Assembly (NCBI GenBank): GCA_963691815.1
Contig: OY829645.1
Span: 16,740,848-16,804,847, forward strand
DNA length: 64,000 bases
Source of the DNA: Echiichthys vipera
Taxonomy: Eukaryota; Chordata; Actinopteri; Perciformes; Trachinidae
Reading direction: 5' to 3'
Every line of letters begins with the position of its first letter. Position 1 is the stretch's first letter. Positions 1 through 9,808 of this stretch are shown here, in pieces. The position numbers and the translations under genes were made by a program. The notes beneath the pieces are model-generated. The model made no database searches. It worked only from the letters and a program-made list of their open reading frames with translations, and was not told where the DNA came from.

Positions 1-177
1 TTGGCTCACCTGCCAAGGGGATCGGTGGATGAAAGAATCCTTTGGCCAAGTAAATTCTTTACCGGCCATATAATAAATTGCCTCTTTTTGTTACATTTAC
101 TGTATTTGTTTCAGTACTTTTCATTGAGATAACAGTATTACATAGCAATACATGCTTAGAACAGAGGCCACGGTATT

Positions 178-1545
178 ATTTAGAAATACATTTTAGTATT
201 TAGGGCCTGAGCACCGACAGTTGTCGGAGAGGGACCTATTGAGCTTGAAGGAATTATAAATTTTCTCCTCCTACTACTCCTTTTCACCAAATGAATTGCC
301 TTATTGGAAGCTTTGTCATATTCAAAAACTCACCAAACGTCACACAAAATTTAAGCTTGTTGGAAATTTACGTATTTCATTGGAGGTATACCATAAACTC
401 AACAGGAAGTCGGCCATGTTGAGTTTCTTCTCCTACCGATTTAACCCGATCAACTTCAAAATCGGCCATTATCATTCAAAGACATGTGTGACCAAACGAT
501 ACACGGCCCTTTTCCTTTTTTTTTTGCTTCATGTCGCCGTCACATTGCACCCAAGTTTGGCTTTTCGCCTTCAAACAGGAAGTAGCTGTAACTTGAGCAG
601 GCATTGTCCAATCTGCACCAAATTGCTCATGATTCATAAGAGTCCCGTCCTGAATACAACCCCATCTTAATATTGACGCACAGTCATAGCGCCCTCTGCT
701 GTCGACAAGAAGTCACATGTTTTTACATGTCTTTATACTTTACCACACTCCTCCTTGAGATTTAACACGATTGACGTCAAAATTGGTTAGAACCCTCTTA
801 AGACATGTGACCAAAAGATACTTGGCGTTTGCGTCTCACTGCACCGTGTGGACGTGGCGCCAAATTCAGCCCTGTCGCCAAACAAGGGTTAGTTGTTCGT
901 ATCTGAGCATACATTGTCCATTTTTCACTACATTTCCTATACATGACAAGAGTCCCTGCCTGAACACATCTCCATCTCAATATTGACTCACAGTGAGAGC
1001 GCCCCCTATTGGCAAACACTAAATTACAGCCCCTTCACCAGGAGTGACCTAAAATTCTGAAAACCGGTAGGCACATAACTCGGCCAGGCGTACAAAAACT
1101 CCTCTTGGCTTGCGATATGCTAAGCTCAACAGGAAGTCGGTCATTTTGAATTTTATGGTTGGTTTTCCACTTGTACACGTGTCATACTTTAACAAACTCC
1201 TCCTAGGCATTTAACACGATCGACTTCAAAATCAGCCAGTATCATCTAAAGACATGTCTGATCAAATGATACTCTGCACTTTTTCCTTTTTTGGCTCTGT
1301 GTTGCTGTGGCATGACGTCCAAGTTTGACCTTTTGCCTTCAAACAGGAAGTAGCTGTAACTTCAGCATACATTTTCCAATCTGCACCACATTTCTCATGA
1401 TTCATAAGAGTCCCGCCTTGAACATAACCACACCTTAATGTTGACAGTCATAACACCCCCTGCTGGCGACAAGAAGTCATGTGTTTTCACATGTCTTTTA
1501 ACAAACCCTTCGCGCAGCATCCTGCAGTCGCGTAAAGGCCCAGCC
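178..1545 (+). repeat. Teleost dispersed repeat with about three internal tandem units
   Basis: It starts AGAAATACATTTTAGTATTTAGGGCCTGAGCACCG and shares this start and about 400 bp with 4317-4750 (sequence quoted in part only: AGGGCCTGAGCACCG). Inside, blocks at about 440-730, 760-1010 and 1210-1490 repeat the order AAAGACATGTGTGACC, GTCCAATCTGCACC, CATGATTCATAAGAGTCCC, GACAAGAAGTCACATG. It has no intact reading frame. Class not known to me; it resembles a common teleost interspersed family. Confidence 0.7.
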
Positions 1546-1846
1546 GCAAGGGCTAGTCATCGCCGCTTGCAAATTGAAAAATTTAACATTGCAAAACAAT
1601 GTTAACATTCATTCATTACTCATCAGAACTCCGGATGGGACCAATCAGATCCAGTGTGCATCTCTAATCAGAACTCCTCATCACTGTCTTCAGCAGACAG
1701 CCTCTTTGCACCACCATCCATACAGATGTTTCCCCTTTCATTTGACGTGAGCTCTGCGTTAATACTGTAATGGGGTCTGCTGGACTTTTACAGTATACGT
1801 ACACAGAGTCTCAAATTCATAGTGGACATGTTATGTGTAATGACCA

Positions 1847-1930
1847 TAGACTGTATAAAAAATAAGTAGACATACATTCTTCCGGGTCGGAGTGTGTGCT
1901 GTAAACTTTCATTCATACAGTTTATGGTCT
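1847..1930. repeat. Short hairpin-type repeat
   Basis: GACCATAGACTGTAT at the left and ATACAGTTTATGGTC at the right are inverted repeats with one mismatch, enclosing about 54 bp. The sequence resembles a frequent teleost miniature repeat. No duplicated target was confirmed. Confidence 0.5.
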
Positions 1931-2325
1931 CAATCTCTAATTTCAAGTCTTCAATACAGAATGCCATTCATTTAGTAAATAATGATCCCATTTAGAGTAA
2001 AAATAGATCATAACGCAGCGAATGCTTTAGGGTGGGGCTACACGGCCACCTGGCAATCAGGATATGTGTATCCACGGCACTGTGGACATTAAAATAACCG
2101 TGGACTTGTTTTTGGGTGTTGTCTGTGTTAAAGTCTCGGGACTTTGACCCTCTCACTGTGTTTTCACTTTATCACACTCCACTGGCACATTTTTGCCGCT
2201 GGAAATACAGCGGTCAGTCGCACTTTGCTAACCGAGCTGCAGTAGTTGGCACTAGAGTTACATGGTGTGAGTGTCACTGCCGGTGAACGTAGCTGACAAT
2301 CGGAGCAAGCCTCTCAGCCACTGAC

Positions 2326-2911
2326 TTAGGGCGCACCCACACTGTTTGTCCGTACCATGCCCCGGGCTTTGGGGTACATGTCCCCCCCCCCCCCCCCCCC
2401 CCCCCGCGGGCCAGGGCCATTTGTACTCACACTACCTGGGCCTCGCGAGAATGCTTCTTGCCTGTCCATACGTCATCACGCCATAACACGTCACACGCAT
2501 TGATTGACGTCATCGCGATGCGTCTCTTTGTTTACAAATCTTTCCATAGACCTTAGAGTTTTTGTGCGTCTTGTCGACTGTTTTTGAATATTTTCATCTG
2601 ACCAAATCTGCAGTAAACACTCCACCTCCGCATCACACCAACGTGAACCTTTCGGCGCCATTGTTTTAAATGTCCGCGCATGGTCTGTCTTTTTTTTTTC
2701 TATGTCCGAACAGGTGCACATAAAATGTGCACACGCTCGTGCATGTGCAAACGTGCTTTACAAAAGCCCACCTCTCCCAAACGGCCCGTAGCCGGCAAGC
2801 TGGCCGCAGCTAGGTGTGGTGCGGTTGCACTCACACTGGTCAAACGAACTAGACTTTACCCGTGGAACCTGTTTGGGCACGGTACGGATGGACAGTGTGA
2901 GTGCGCTCTAA
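2326..2911 (-). mobile_element. PIF/Harbinger-like deletion derivative, Myb/SANT-like remnant
   Basis: Terminal inverted repeats begin TTAGGGCGCACCCACACTG on the left and read TTAGAGCGCACTCACACTG from the right end. The minus strand encodes MAPKGSRWCDAEVECLLQIW then SDENIQKQ, a trihelix/Myb-SANT-like start typical of the DNA-binding protein of Harbinger-type transposons. The frame then breaks. It is the same family as 60713-61824. It contains a 24-C run at 2382-2405. Confidence 0.65.
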
Positions 2912-3963
2912 AGTATGCCGGCTGACTTGTCAGGCCGCCTGTTTCTAAATGAGCTCCTGTGCCACATTATAGCTGTGCTCGGATCAAAGTCCCTCGCAAA
3001 CTTGACTTGACGTGTATGCTATTTTGCTTTTGAGGGGAACTATTTTCTACAGCATTGACGCTGGGGGAGCTACTTCAGTGCGACACACAACAAATCACCG
3101 CTTTAGCGCTAACGTTAGCTACCGTCATAATTTATTATTTTATAGCAACTACAATGTTTTGCTATATCAGCATAATTTATTGCATGAGCACGACCATCGG
3201 GACAAACATTTACCCGCCCCGTGGCATGTAGCCCCCCAAAATTAAATCGCCAGGTGAATATTTTAGTCTCATTTGGCGAGTGGCGACCGCTAGTTTACAG
3301 CCCTGGCACAAAGTTGAAAAACGTGTTAATTTGTTTTGCAGAGGAAAGGGTATTAATACTTCAATCTAGCACACATTTACTTAATGCAAATGGCAGCTAC
3401 AACATTGTTACAAGATGTTTCAAAACACAAACGGTTCACTGTGTAGGCCCGCCATGTTACGGAGGCTCGAATGACCGTTCCATTGTACTTTCCGTGTCCA
3501 CCACCTCCACCCCCCGAGTATAATGGGTTGCAAAGCAAATAATCATAAGCGGATGAAGATGAGATGAGATAATAATAATTAATCATCAATAATCATTAAA
3601 TTGTGGCAAAACCTGAATTTGTGAAATCTTGTTTTATTTCCAACACTGTCAAAATTTTCTTCAACGTGGAGTCGTACACAAATTTCAAAATCTGATTTGC
3701 ATATTCAAGCTTGGCTAGAGGTTAGCCATTTTTTAAGGGAAAATAACTCCATTCATTTCTTCGCATTAAACTCTGTTCGACAGATTTGGCAACATGACTT
3801 GCTGCATTTCGACTCGTCCAGTTTGGACTTTCAAGCATGGAAATTGGAGCTCAAATTTATTTGGATCGAGGTCGTATTGACGCGGCCACTCCATTCTGCG
3901 TGAAAACATGAGCTGATTTACATGTCACTGTTATGTTCAACGTTTGGATTGATTTATTTTCAG
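2912..3963. other. ncoa5: Upstream region of ncoa5, no gene seen
   Basis: No coding exon is supported. AT-rich stretches alternate with a CpG-bearing patch around 3430-3530 and another near 3860-3900, which are the likeliest places for the ncoa5 promoter or untranslated first exon. No TATA box or donor site could be fixed. Confidence 0.4.
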
Positions 3964-4027
3964 ATGTAAATATGGCAGTGGAGCGACGGCAAGCTAAACT
4001 TCAATCCCAGCAGAGCCCTCCACGAAG
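3964..4027 (+). CDS. ncoa5: ncoa5 first coding exon
   Basis: TTTTCAG at 3957-3963 is a good acceptor, so this exon is probably preceded by an untranslated exon. Coding begins at ATG 3972 and reads MAVERRQAKLQSQQSPPR before the GTAAAG donor at 4028. It ends after two bases of an Arg codon, completed by the exon at 5181. The residues before SPPRR do not resemble the mammalian N-terminus that I recall. Confidence 0.8.
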
Positions 4028-7000
4028 GTAAAGTAACGCGAAATGGGTATAAAGAACTACCATCACCTCTGAGGTGTATACAAAAGAGCGAAAGCGTATA
4101 ACTTGTTCGTCAACTGTCATTTCCACCAGTGGTGAAGTCCGCTTAATGGGAAGCTTCCGTACGGTTAGATATGGCCTGTGATGGTTCATGGACAGTTGAT
4201 GTTGCATCCTAAATTAAAATTTTCCAAGTGTTGAAATAAATAAAATAGACACATGAATGTAATTTAAAGTGTCTTTGTCTCAAAGATTCTTGTCTTACGT
4301 GCCTTTTTTCTTTTTTAGAAATACATTTTGGTATATAGGGCCCGAGCACCGACAAAGTCGTCGGAGAGGGACCTATTGAACTTGAAGGAATTATGACTTT
4401 TCTCCTCCTTTTCACCAAATGAATTGCCTTATTGGAAGCTTTGTCATATTCAAAATTCACCAAACGTCACACAAAATTCAAACTTGTTGGAAACGTATTT
4501 CATAGGAGGTATTTCGTAAACTCAACAGGAAATCAGCCATGTTGAATTTAGTGGCGATTTGTTTGTTTTTTTGTGTTTTCCCCCCCCGCACATTTTGGAG
4601 ATTTGCACGTTTCATACTTTAACAAACTTCTCCTACAGATTTAACCCGATCAACTTCAAAATCAGTCAGGATCATCTAAAGACATGTGTGACCGAACGAT
4701 ACTGAAAACTTTCGAGTTTTCACTGCAATGTGTGGGCGTGGCGTTCTTGGTGTGGTTTAGAAATGCTTTCGGGCAACATAATATGTAGAGAGTTCAATTT
4801 TTCTTCTACAAATATATTAAATTAATAACGTACTAGATCTGTACTGTTCTACTTTAGTTCTAATTTTCCTGAGAATTTCAAGCAAATGAGCATTTTAAAC
4901 ACTGTGTCCAATTGCAGTATGAGAATGTGGCTTACCGAAGAACAAAATGGTTACCGTCACAAGCAAATTGCGCTAAATGTGCAAAATAACCTGCCTTGAT
5001 CAAAAAGGTTAAACAGCCAAGCTACCTGTGTATTTCTCGAGCTGGATTACGGTCAATGAACCTCAAATGGTCGTCAAATCGATGTTGCGTACACGGATCT
5101 CTGGACATTTTCAAAAAATGGTTGTTGAAAAGACACTTATCTCTGACCGTCCTTGCACTAATTGATATATTTTCTCTCAGGGCCCCGTATAGCAGTTATG
5201 GGGAAAGCAAAGAGCCCCGGCCTCGGTCACGCTCACCTGTTTTTGGACGCGAATCTCGGGAGAGCCGCGATGGACGTGAGTCACGTGACAGCCGTGATGG
5301 TAGGGATCCAGGTAGAGAGTCGAGGCCGAGTGGCCACTCTCGAGACGGTGATTTTCGGTATCGCAGCTCGGAGACCAGAGACAAAGACCCCAGAGCTCCA
5401 GAGTCGCGGGATCCTGCACACAGGTGACTACTGATACTTAACCCATTAGTTGGAATTCCAGAGTTCCGTGGTTACATTTTCCTCTGACCCTGAAATGTTT
5501 CCGTACAGCAGAGATGACTACAACCGATACTTCCACACTGGCAGTGTTACAGAGGACTATTACCGGAGGAAGGATGAACCCTTCAGGGATCCTTTCAGAG
5601 ATCCCTGGAATGGACGCCGTGAGCCGGAGGGTAAGTGTGGTACAGTGTACAGGCCATATTCTTTTCAGAAGTTTCTTTTTCCAACATCCCAAAAGTGATT
5701 TCCGAAACTCTGGGTATCATTTTTAATGCATTTTGTCGACTAGCTTAGTTGACCATCACTAGACAGCAGACGCAACAGGAGATCCAGGTTAACCACATTA
5801 TTTTAACTATGTATTTCAGTCTCAAAAACGACAGTGTACTCGATTTTCTCTACAACTGCAGAAATTAGTGTCAGAGTTGAACCAAGAATTATGTGACTGA
5901 TGCTTCATTAGGAGTGTTTTTTAAAGTCTGTTTAAAATTGTATTCAACTCCTGAAAATGTCTGACTTTCCAGTCTCCACCAACCTCTCCTCAGCATTAAA
6001 TGATCGTGCTCGACCAGAAGAGCGTCGTCGTAATGAATTGTATCGACAGTACTATGAAGAACTCCAGCGGCGTTACGACATAGACCGTCCTGTAGACTGC
6101 TCTGTGATTGTCGTCAACAAGGCACAGAAGTATGTCCACACTATGTTCTTTATGGCAAACGCAGATCTTGGACCAGTAACCACTCTGTTTATTTTCCACC
6201 ATTATATCGCATGTTTTCATTTCATGTTGCTCCTGTTTTTGTGTCTGCCCGTGTGTCCTTGTGCTTGAAAAACAACTGTAGGGAGTATGCTGAGACAGTC
6301 GGGCGGAAAGTTCGGGATTTGGGCATGGTGGTGGATCTTATCTTTCTCAACACTGAAGTGTCACTAACCCAGGCACTGGAGGATGTAGGTCGAGCCCGCA
6401 CTCCCTTCGCCATCATCATTACTCAGCAGCACCAGGTCCATCGGTCCTGCACAGTCAACCTCTTGTTCGGCACACCCCAAGGTAATGCAAGATGACAGTA
6501 TGTATCTGCTGGTTGGTGGGGTCAGTTTGGTCCCTCCAACCGCAAATAGCACATTCTTTCAAAGGTTTCTCTTTTTGTTGAAGTTACAACCTTCTAAAAT
6601 GTGTTGTGTCTTAATCGCTGTAGAGCATCGAAACATGCCAATGCAGGACGCCATGATGCTGGTTGCCCACAATTTTGACGCCTACAAAGTTGAAAACCGT
6701 GAAAAAGAACGTGAGGAAATTGTCAGAAAGGCTGCCAAGATGGCAGACGATGTGTTATTGAGGGAGCCTGACAGAGAATGCCACCCCATTTCTGCGCTCA
6801 CCACCATCACACTGCTGTCTGAAAACAGGTATCTGGTTTAATATCTTGAGACAAAAAGAATTATGTAATGTCTTGAATGAAAAATGTATTAATAAAATGT
6901 TGGAGCTGTGGATAATCGATGTTTCTATGAGACCTTAATTGCAGTTTCCATGTTTTACATCTGCCTTTGGTTTTTCTCTGTGATTTCCGGGTAGATTTGT

Positions 7001-8353
7001 AACCCCAGAGGAAATAGAGTGTCTTGCTGCCTACCTGAAGGACAAAAGAGCTCGGCTCCTACGAAGCACTGCAGACCCTCTTTCAGGTAAGGCGAAAAAG
7101 CGTCAGATTTTAAAGGATCAGTTTGATTTTTTTAAAGTATCTTTTTTTAAAACAATACTTGCATGAGAAAGAGAAATAGGTAGCTGTAATCATTCATCCT
7201 GTCCACACTGACTCTAAATGGGTCCTTCTCGGAAGTTATTTCTGTTATTGAGGACAAAAATATTCAGTTATCATTCTGTGCAAAATGCATTTGAAAGTTG
7301 AAGGTATAAGGCTTCGGCAGCATGAGGTAGACAGATAAAGTGGGTATTTTCCAAAGATGCGGTCTTTTTCCACATTGTCACCAGTCATCCAATGCAGCTC
7401 AGCAAGGAAACAGTCTGCGGAAACAAGACCCTACATTTGGACGATACCCACTTTATTTCCTCCTCAGATTGGTGAAACCTTGTTTACTTCAGCTCAACCT
7501 CACAATGTATTTTTATACAGAAAGAAGTCTGGATTTTGTTCCACATCTCTGTCTTGGAATTGTTTAAAAAAAAAAATTTTTTTCTTGACTAGTATGGTGA
7601 GGATCAATTATAGCAAACAAACTTACATTATTCAACAGGGATTATTGTTCCATTTACATAGACTTTCAAAATGTTCTCCTATTGTAAATTAGAAGTATTG
7701 CTCTGATTTTCTCTGTTGAAAAACAGGAGCTTTGAGGGTTGAGTATTGTCCTTTGCAGAGCAGCAAATTCTAACTAAACATTTCACTTTGCAGCTTCAAC
7801 TCCTGCTGTAGCGCATCATGACGTTCAACCCTCCGCCACAGGACTGCCTCCTCCATCCCTTTCTACTCTCACAACCCCACAGTCCAGCCACCTCAGTCTA
7901 TCAGCGGGTTCAAGCGCCTCAGCTAACCCCAGCCATCAGCAGGAGCTGCAGGCTAAAATCCTCAGCCTGTTTAACAGCGGTAGTGGGGTGTCAGGAGCTG
8001 CTGGTGGCCCGCCCTCCGTCTCCCAATCGCAGTCCTACAGCTCCCTTGCCCCCCCCCTTTCCCAGAACCAAGCTCGCCCGCCCATGACTGGCCCCTCTCC
8101 AGGTGCATCCCAGGGTTATGGCACCCCACCGGGCCGCATGCAAGTCCCACCAGTTGGTCAAAGACCCCCCAACACTGCTTCAGGTATCAATTTTGACAAC
8201 CCGAGTGTACAGAAAGCGCTAGACACCCTCATTCAGAGTGGGCCGTCTATCAACCACCTGGTGGGCCCTGACTCCTCTCAGCAGCAACCCCCCAGGCCTT
8301 CACCCAGCATGGGCCAGGTCCCACCTATGTCCATGTACCCCCGACATTACTGA
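3972..8353 (+). CDS. ncoa5: Nuclear receptor coactivator 5, complete, 8 coding exons
   Basis: Nuclear co-regulator of estrogen receptor and other nuclear receptors by family knowledge. Exons 3972-4027, 5181-5423, 5509-5630, 5973-6129, 6282-6481, 6624-6828, 6995-7086 and 7794-8353 join without a stop into 544 codons (human is about 579). All introns are GT-AG and all phases match. Domains in order: RD/RS/RE-dipeptide N-terminus (about aa 20-135); a charged helix with EERRRNELYRQYYEEL (about 150-170); an anticodon-binding-like domain from VDCSVIVVNK to MLVAHNF (about 178-285); a basic helix; then a Pro/Ser/Gln-rich tail with ELQAKILSLFNSG (about 408) and INFDNPSVQKALDTLIQSG (about 490), both near-identical to human NCOA5 as I remember it. 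The start ATG has A at -3 and G at +4. The first exon joins as SPPRR-APY, matching SPTRRDPY in human. The human LXXLL position reads TITLL here. It converges on slc12a5. Confidence 0.95.
4028..5180 (+). other. ncoa5: ncoa5 intron 1
   Basis: It contains a copy of the dispersed repeat at 4317-4750. The remaining sequence is AT-rich, with no further exon. Confidence 0.75.
4317..4750 (+). repeat. Second copy of the 178-1545 repeat family
   Basis: AGAAATACATTTTGGTATAT followed by AGGGCCCGAGCACCGAC, then the GAATTGCCTTATTGGAAGC block and CCTACAGATTTAACCCGATC, all in the same order as the first copy. It lacks the internal tandem units. Confidence 0.75.
5181..5423 (+). CDS. ncoa5: ncoa5 coding exon 2, RD/RS-rich
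   Basis: Acceptor TTTCTCTCAG, donor GTGACT. It encodes APYSSYGESKEPRPRSRSP and then many RES, RDS and RDG repeats. This is the disordered Arg/Asp/Ser region typical of NCOA5 and of splicing-associated RS proteins. It is shorter than the mammalian repeat tract. Overlapping open frames on both strands here are shadows of the repetitive codons. Confidence 0.92.
5509..5630 (+). CDS. ncoa5: ncoa5 coding exon 3
   Basis: Acceptor CCGTACAG, donor GTAAGT. It encodes RDDYNRYFHTGSVTEDYYRR and an FRDPFRDPW segment. The Tyr/Arg/Asp-rich composition matches the corresponding RMDDYCRRKDDSYFDRY region of human NCOA5. It ends after one base of a Val codon. Confidence 0.93.
5631..5972 (+). other. ncoa5: ncoa5 intron 3
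   Basis: 342 bp between donor GTAAGT and acceptor CTTTCCAG. No element recognised. Confidence 0.8.
5973..6129 (+). CDS. ncoa5: ncoa5 coding exon 4
   Basis: Acceptor CTTTCCAG, donor GTATGT. It encodes the charged helix (EERRRNELYRQYYEELQRR) and the first strand of the anticodon-binding-like domain (RPVDCSVIVVNK). The best-conserved part of the family starts here. Confidence 0.95.
6282..6481 (+). CDS. ncoa5: ncoa5 coding exon 5, anticodon-binding-like domain
   Basis: Acceptor CAACTGTAG, donor GTAATG. It encodes EYAETVGRKVRDLGMVVDL, FLNTEVSLTQALEDV and ITQQHQVHRSCTVN, near-identical to human NCOA5. The fold resembles the C-terminal domain of class II aminoacyl-tRNA synthetases. That is family knowledge; no catalytic role is implied. 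Confidence 0.96.
6624..6828 (+). CDS. ncoa5: ncoa5 coding exon 6
   Basis: Acceptor ATCGCTGTAG, donor GTATCT. It encodes EHRNMPMQDAMMLVAHNF, the basic helix REKEREEIVRKAAKMADD, and then ISALTTITLLSENR. The last segment lines up with the human nuclear-receptor box LINLL, but the first Leu is Thr here (codon 6803-6805), so no canonical LXXLL is present. Confidence 0.95.
6995..7086 (+). CDS. ncoa5: ncoa5 coding exon 7
   Basis: Acceptor CCGGGTAG, donor GTAAGG. It encodes FVTPEEIECLAAYLKDKRAR and LLRSTADPLS, matching the human YLTAEETDKIINYL..RLMRSSTDSL segment. The frame enters after AG of an Arg codon and leaves after one base. Confidence 0.94.
7087..7793 (+). other. ncoa5: ncoa5 intron 7
   Basis: 707 bp, AT-rich. 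Open frames at 7340-7692 are not homologous to anything I recognise and cross the intron without exon-like borders. Confidence 0.75.
7794..8353 (+). CDS. ncoa5: ncoa5 last coding exon and stop
   Basis: Acceptor CACTTTGCAG. It is a Pro/Ser/Gln-rich disordered tail with two conserved islands, ELQAKILSLFNSG and INFDNPSVQKALDTLIQSG. It ends in YPRHY, close to the human YQRHY, and stops with TGA at 8351-8353. A shifted frame at 7818-8087 is a shadow of this exon. Confidence 0.95.
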
Positions 8354-8767
8354 TGGGTTGTAGAGAATTAATACCTCCTCCTAATGTGAGGATTCCTTCG
8401 AAACCAGTAGACACCACATCAATTCCCTGTGCAGTGAATTTACCATTTGTGTGTAGGTAGATTGTACGGTTGGTTGGCTGTTTTGTAAACGCTTTAAGTT
8501 AGTAAATATATTTTTTTTGAGTATTGTGTTGATTCAATTTTATGACTTGTCCAGACTACCTAGTGGTCTGTATTTTTGTTTCTTCTTACATGTGAGTTAA
8601 GCTATGAGGCAAAGTTGCCAGTGTGAAGTACAGTATGTTTTAGTTTATGATGACTTCCTTTCCAACCATGATGTCATGCATTATAGTTTTTGAGTGTCTT
8701 TTTTATTTTTTAACATTTTCCATTGTCAACTCAAAAGGTGATTAAAAACTCAAGACACAATTGCTGT

Positions 8768-8773
8768 AATAAA
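8768..8773 (+). terminator. ncoa5: ncoa5 poly(A) signal AATAAA
   Basis: Canonical hexamer, the only one found between the stop codon and the opposing gene's signals, with GT-rich sequence about 10-25 nt downstream. Confidence 0.7.
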
Positions 8774-8783
8774 ATGGTATTGG

Positions 8784-8789
8784 TTTATT
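8784..8789 (-). terminator. slc12a5: Distal poly(A) signal candidate for slc12a5
   Basis: TTTATT on the plus strand, that is AATAAA for minus-strand transcripts. It lies 16 nt from the ncoa5 signal. It would give slc12a5 a 3' UTR of about 6.4 kb. Nearer minus-strand hexamers exist, for example at 13588-13593, so usage is inferred, not shown. Confidence 0.4.
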
Positions 8790-9015
8790 GCATTTTGTGC
8801 TGACAAATCTATAAAATGGAACGGGTATCGCCAGAAGCCATAGAGATATAAGCATTTGAAATGTAAGATAAAACTACTTTTTCCTCTTTTTTTTTAATGT
8901 ACCATGAAACACAATAGAGAATAATACAGGTTTGTTTTTTAATTTTAGAATATTTAACTTACACTGACACAAAAAACACCTCCACACTAACTGTATTTGA
9001 TTTATTTACACTTAG

Positions 9016-9036
9016 CCCCCTCCCACCCCCGCCCCC
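9016..9036 (-). promoter_or_regulatory. G-quadruplex-type motif in slc12a5-sense RNA
   Basis: On the minus strand four G-runs (5, 5, 3 and 5 G) are separated by single-base loops. This fits a stable parallel quadruplex. It is about 230 nt upstream of the distal poly(A) signal candidate at 8784-8789. Confidence 0.5.
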
Positions 9037-9432
9037 AGCAGTTACAAGTGCACATGTACACACATACACACTCCCACAGAACTGAAAAGAACACACTACG
9101 GCTTTACCATAAGACTAGGTACAGTATCAAGGAAGAGTTATGAACAGTTCTGAATGAAAAACACTTTCCCATTACTGAAATTGGATACAAGTATGTCTTT
9201 GTGTGTATGCTGTCTATATCATCTATATCTACATCCATTACATTTGGCAAGCATCCATACAAAAATGTTTCCCACAACTCCAGTGAATTAAAAACAAACC
9301 CGGACAGTGACAAGATTTCTCTGTAGGGAAATACTGGTAATTATTAAATCAGTTGGATTTTTCAAAGGAAAATACAATTTTGGAAATACGTCATTCCCCA
9401 GGAGATCTAATAGATTTGGTCTGTCAAAATAC

Positions 9433-9808
9433 GCTACCCCTGAAATCTTAAATGAAGACATAGAGTATGAAAATAAGCCCCCCATAGTCTTACAGTAGTA
9501 GTGGTGCAAAATAAAACAACTATGTAGTGGGAGCATTATGTGATAGGGGATGTGTTCTGTCAAAATAGGCTACCCCTGACAAAGGTAAAATATTGTAATA
9601 GAGTATCAAAATATGCGTTGCCCCGTTAATATTAAAAAACAAAAACCCACAAAGCATTTATCGACATGGCACCGGTGTCTCATGTGTTTGTGTCAGTGTT
9701 GTGACATCTATATTTGTATTTTTTATAACAAACGGGGAAGTGTACTGTAAGACTACAGGGAGCACATTTTGATACTTTTTTATCTTTATTTAAGATATCA
9801 GGGGTAGC
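9433..9808. repeat. Fold-back element, 21-bp inverted repeats
   Basis: The 21-mer at 9433-9453 (starts GCTACCCCTGAAATC) is the reverse complement of 9788-9808 with one mismatch. A third, direct copy of TGTCAAAATA-GCTACCCCTGA lies at about 9558-9583. No coding content. Confidence 0.6.

Larger units (their letters stand above)
8354..8790 (+). other. ncoa5: ncoa5 3' untranslated region
   Basis: This is AT-rich and non-coding. The first AATAAA after the stop codon is at 8768-8773, followed by a GT/T-rich stretch that could serve as the downstream element. The 3' UTR would be about 430 nt. Cleavage is predicted near 8790, overlapping a poly(A) signal of the opposite gene. Confidence 0.7.

Noticed and set aside
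296..670. 124-codon open frame in the first repeat copy
   Set aside because: It lies wholly inside a dispersed repeat whose other copy (4317-4750) does not keep the frame.
5162..5434. Alternative-frame open frames over ncoa5 exon 2
   Set aside because: Caused by Arg/Ser/Asp repeat codons. Only the frame that joins the flanking exons matches NCOA5.
9419..9620. Direct repeats that at first suggested a CRISPR-like or tandem array
   Set aside because: Only two imperfect direct copies plus one inverted copy in a fish genome. Better explained as a fold-back repeat.
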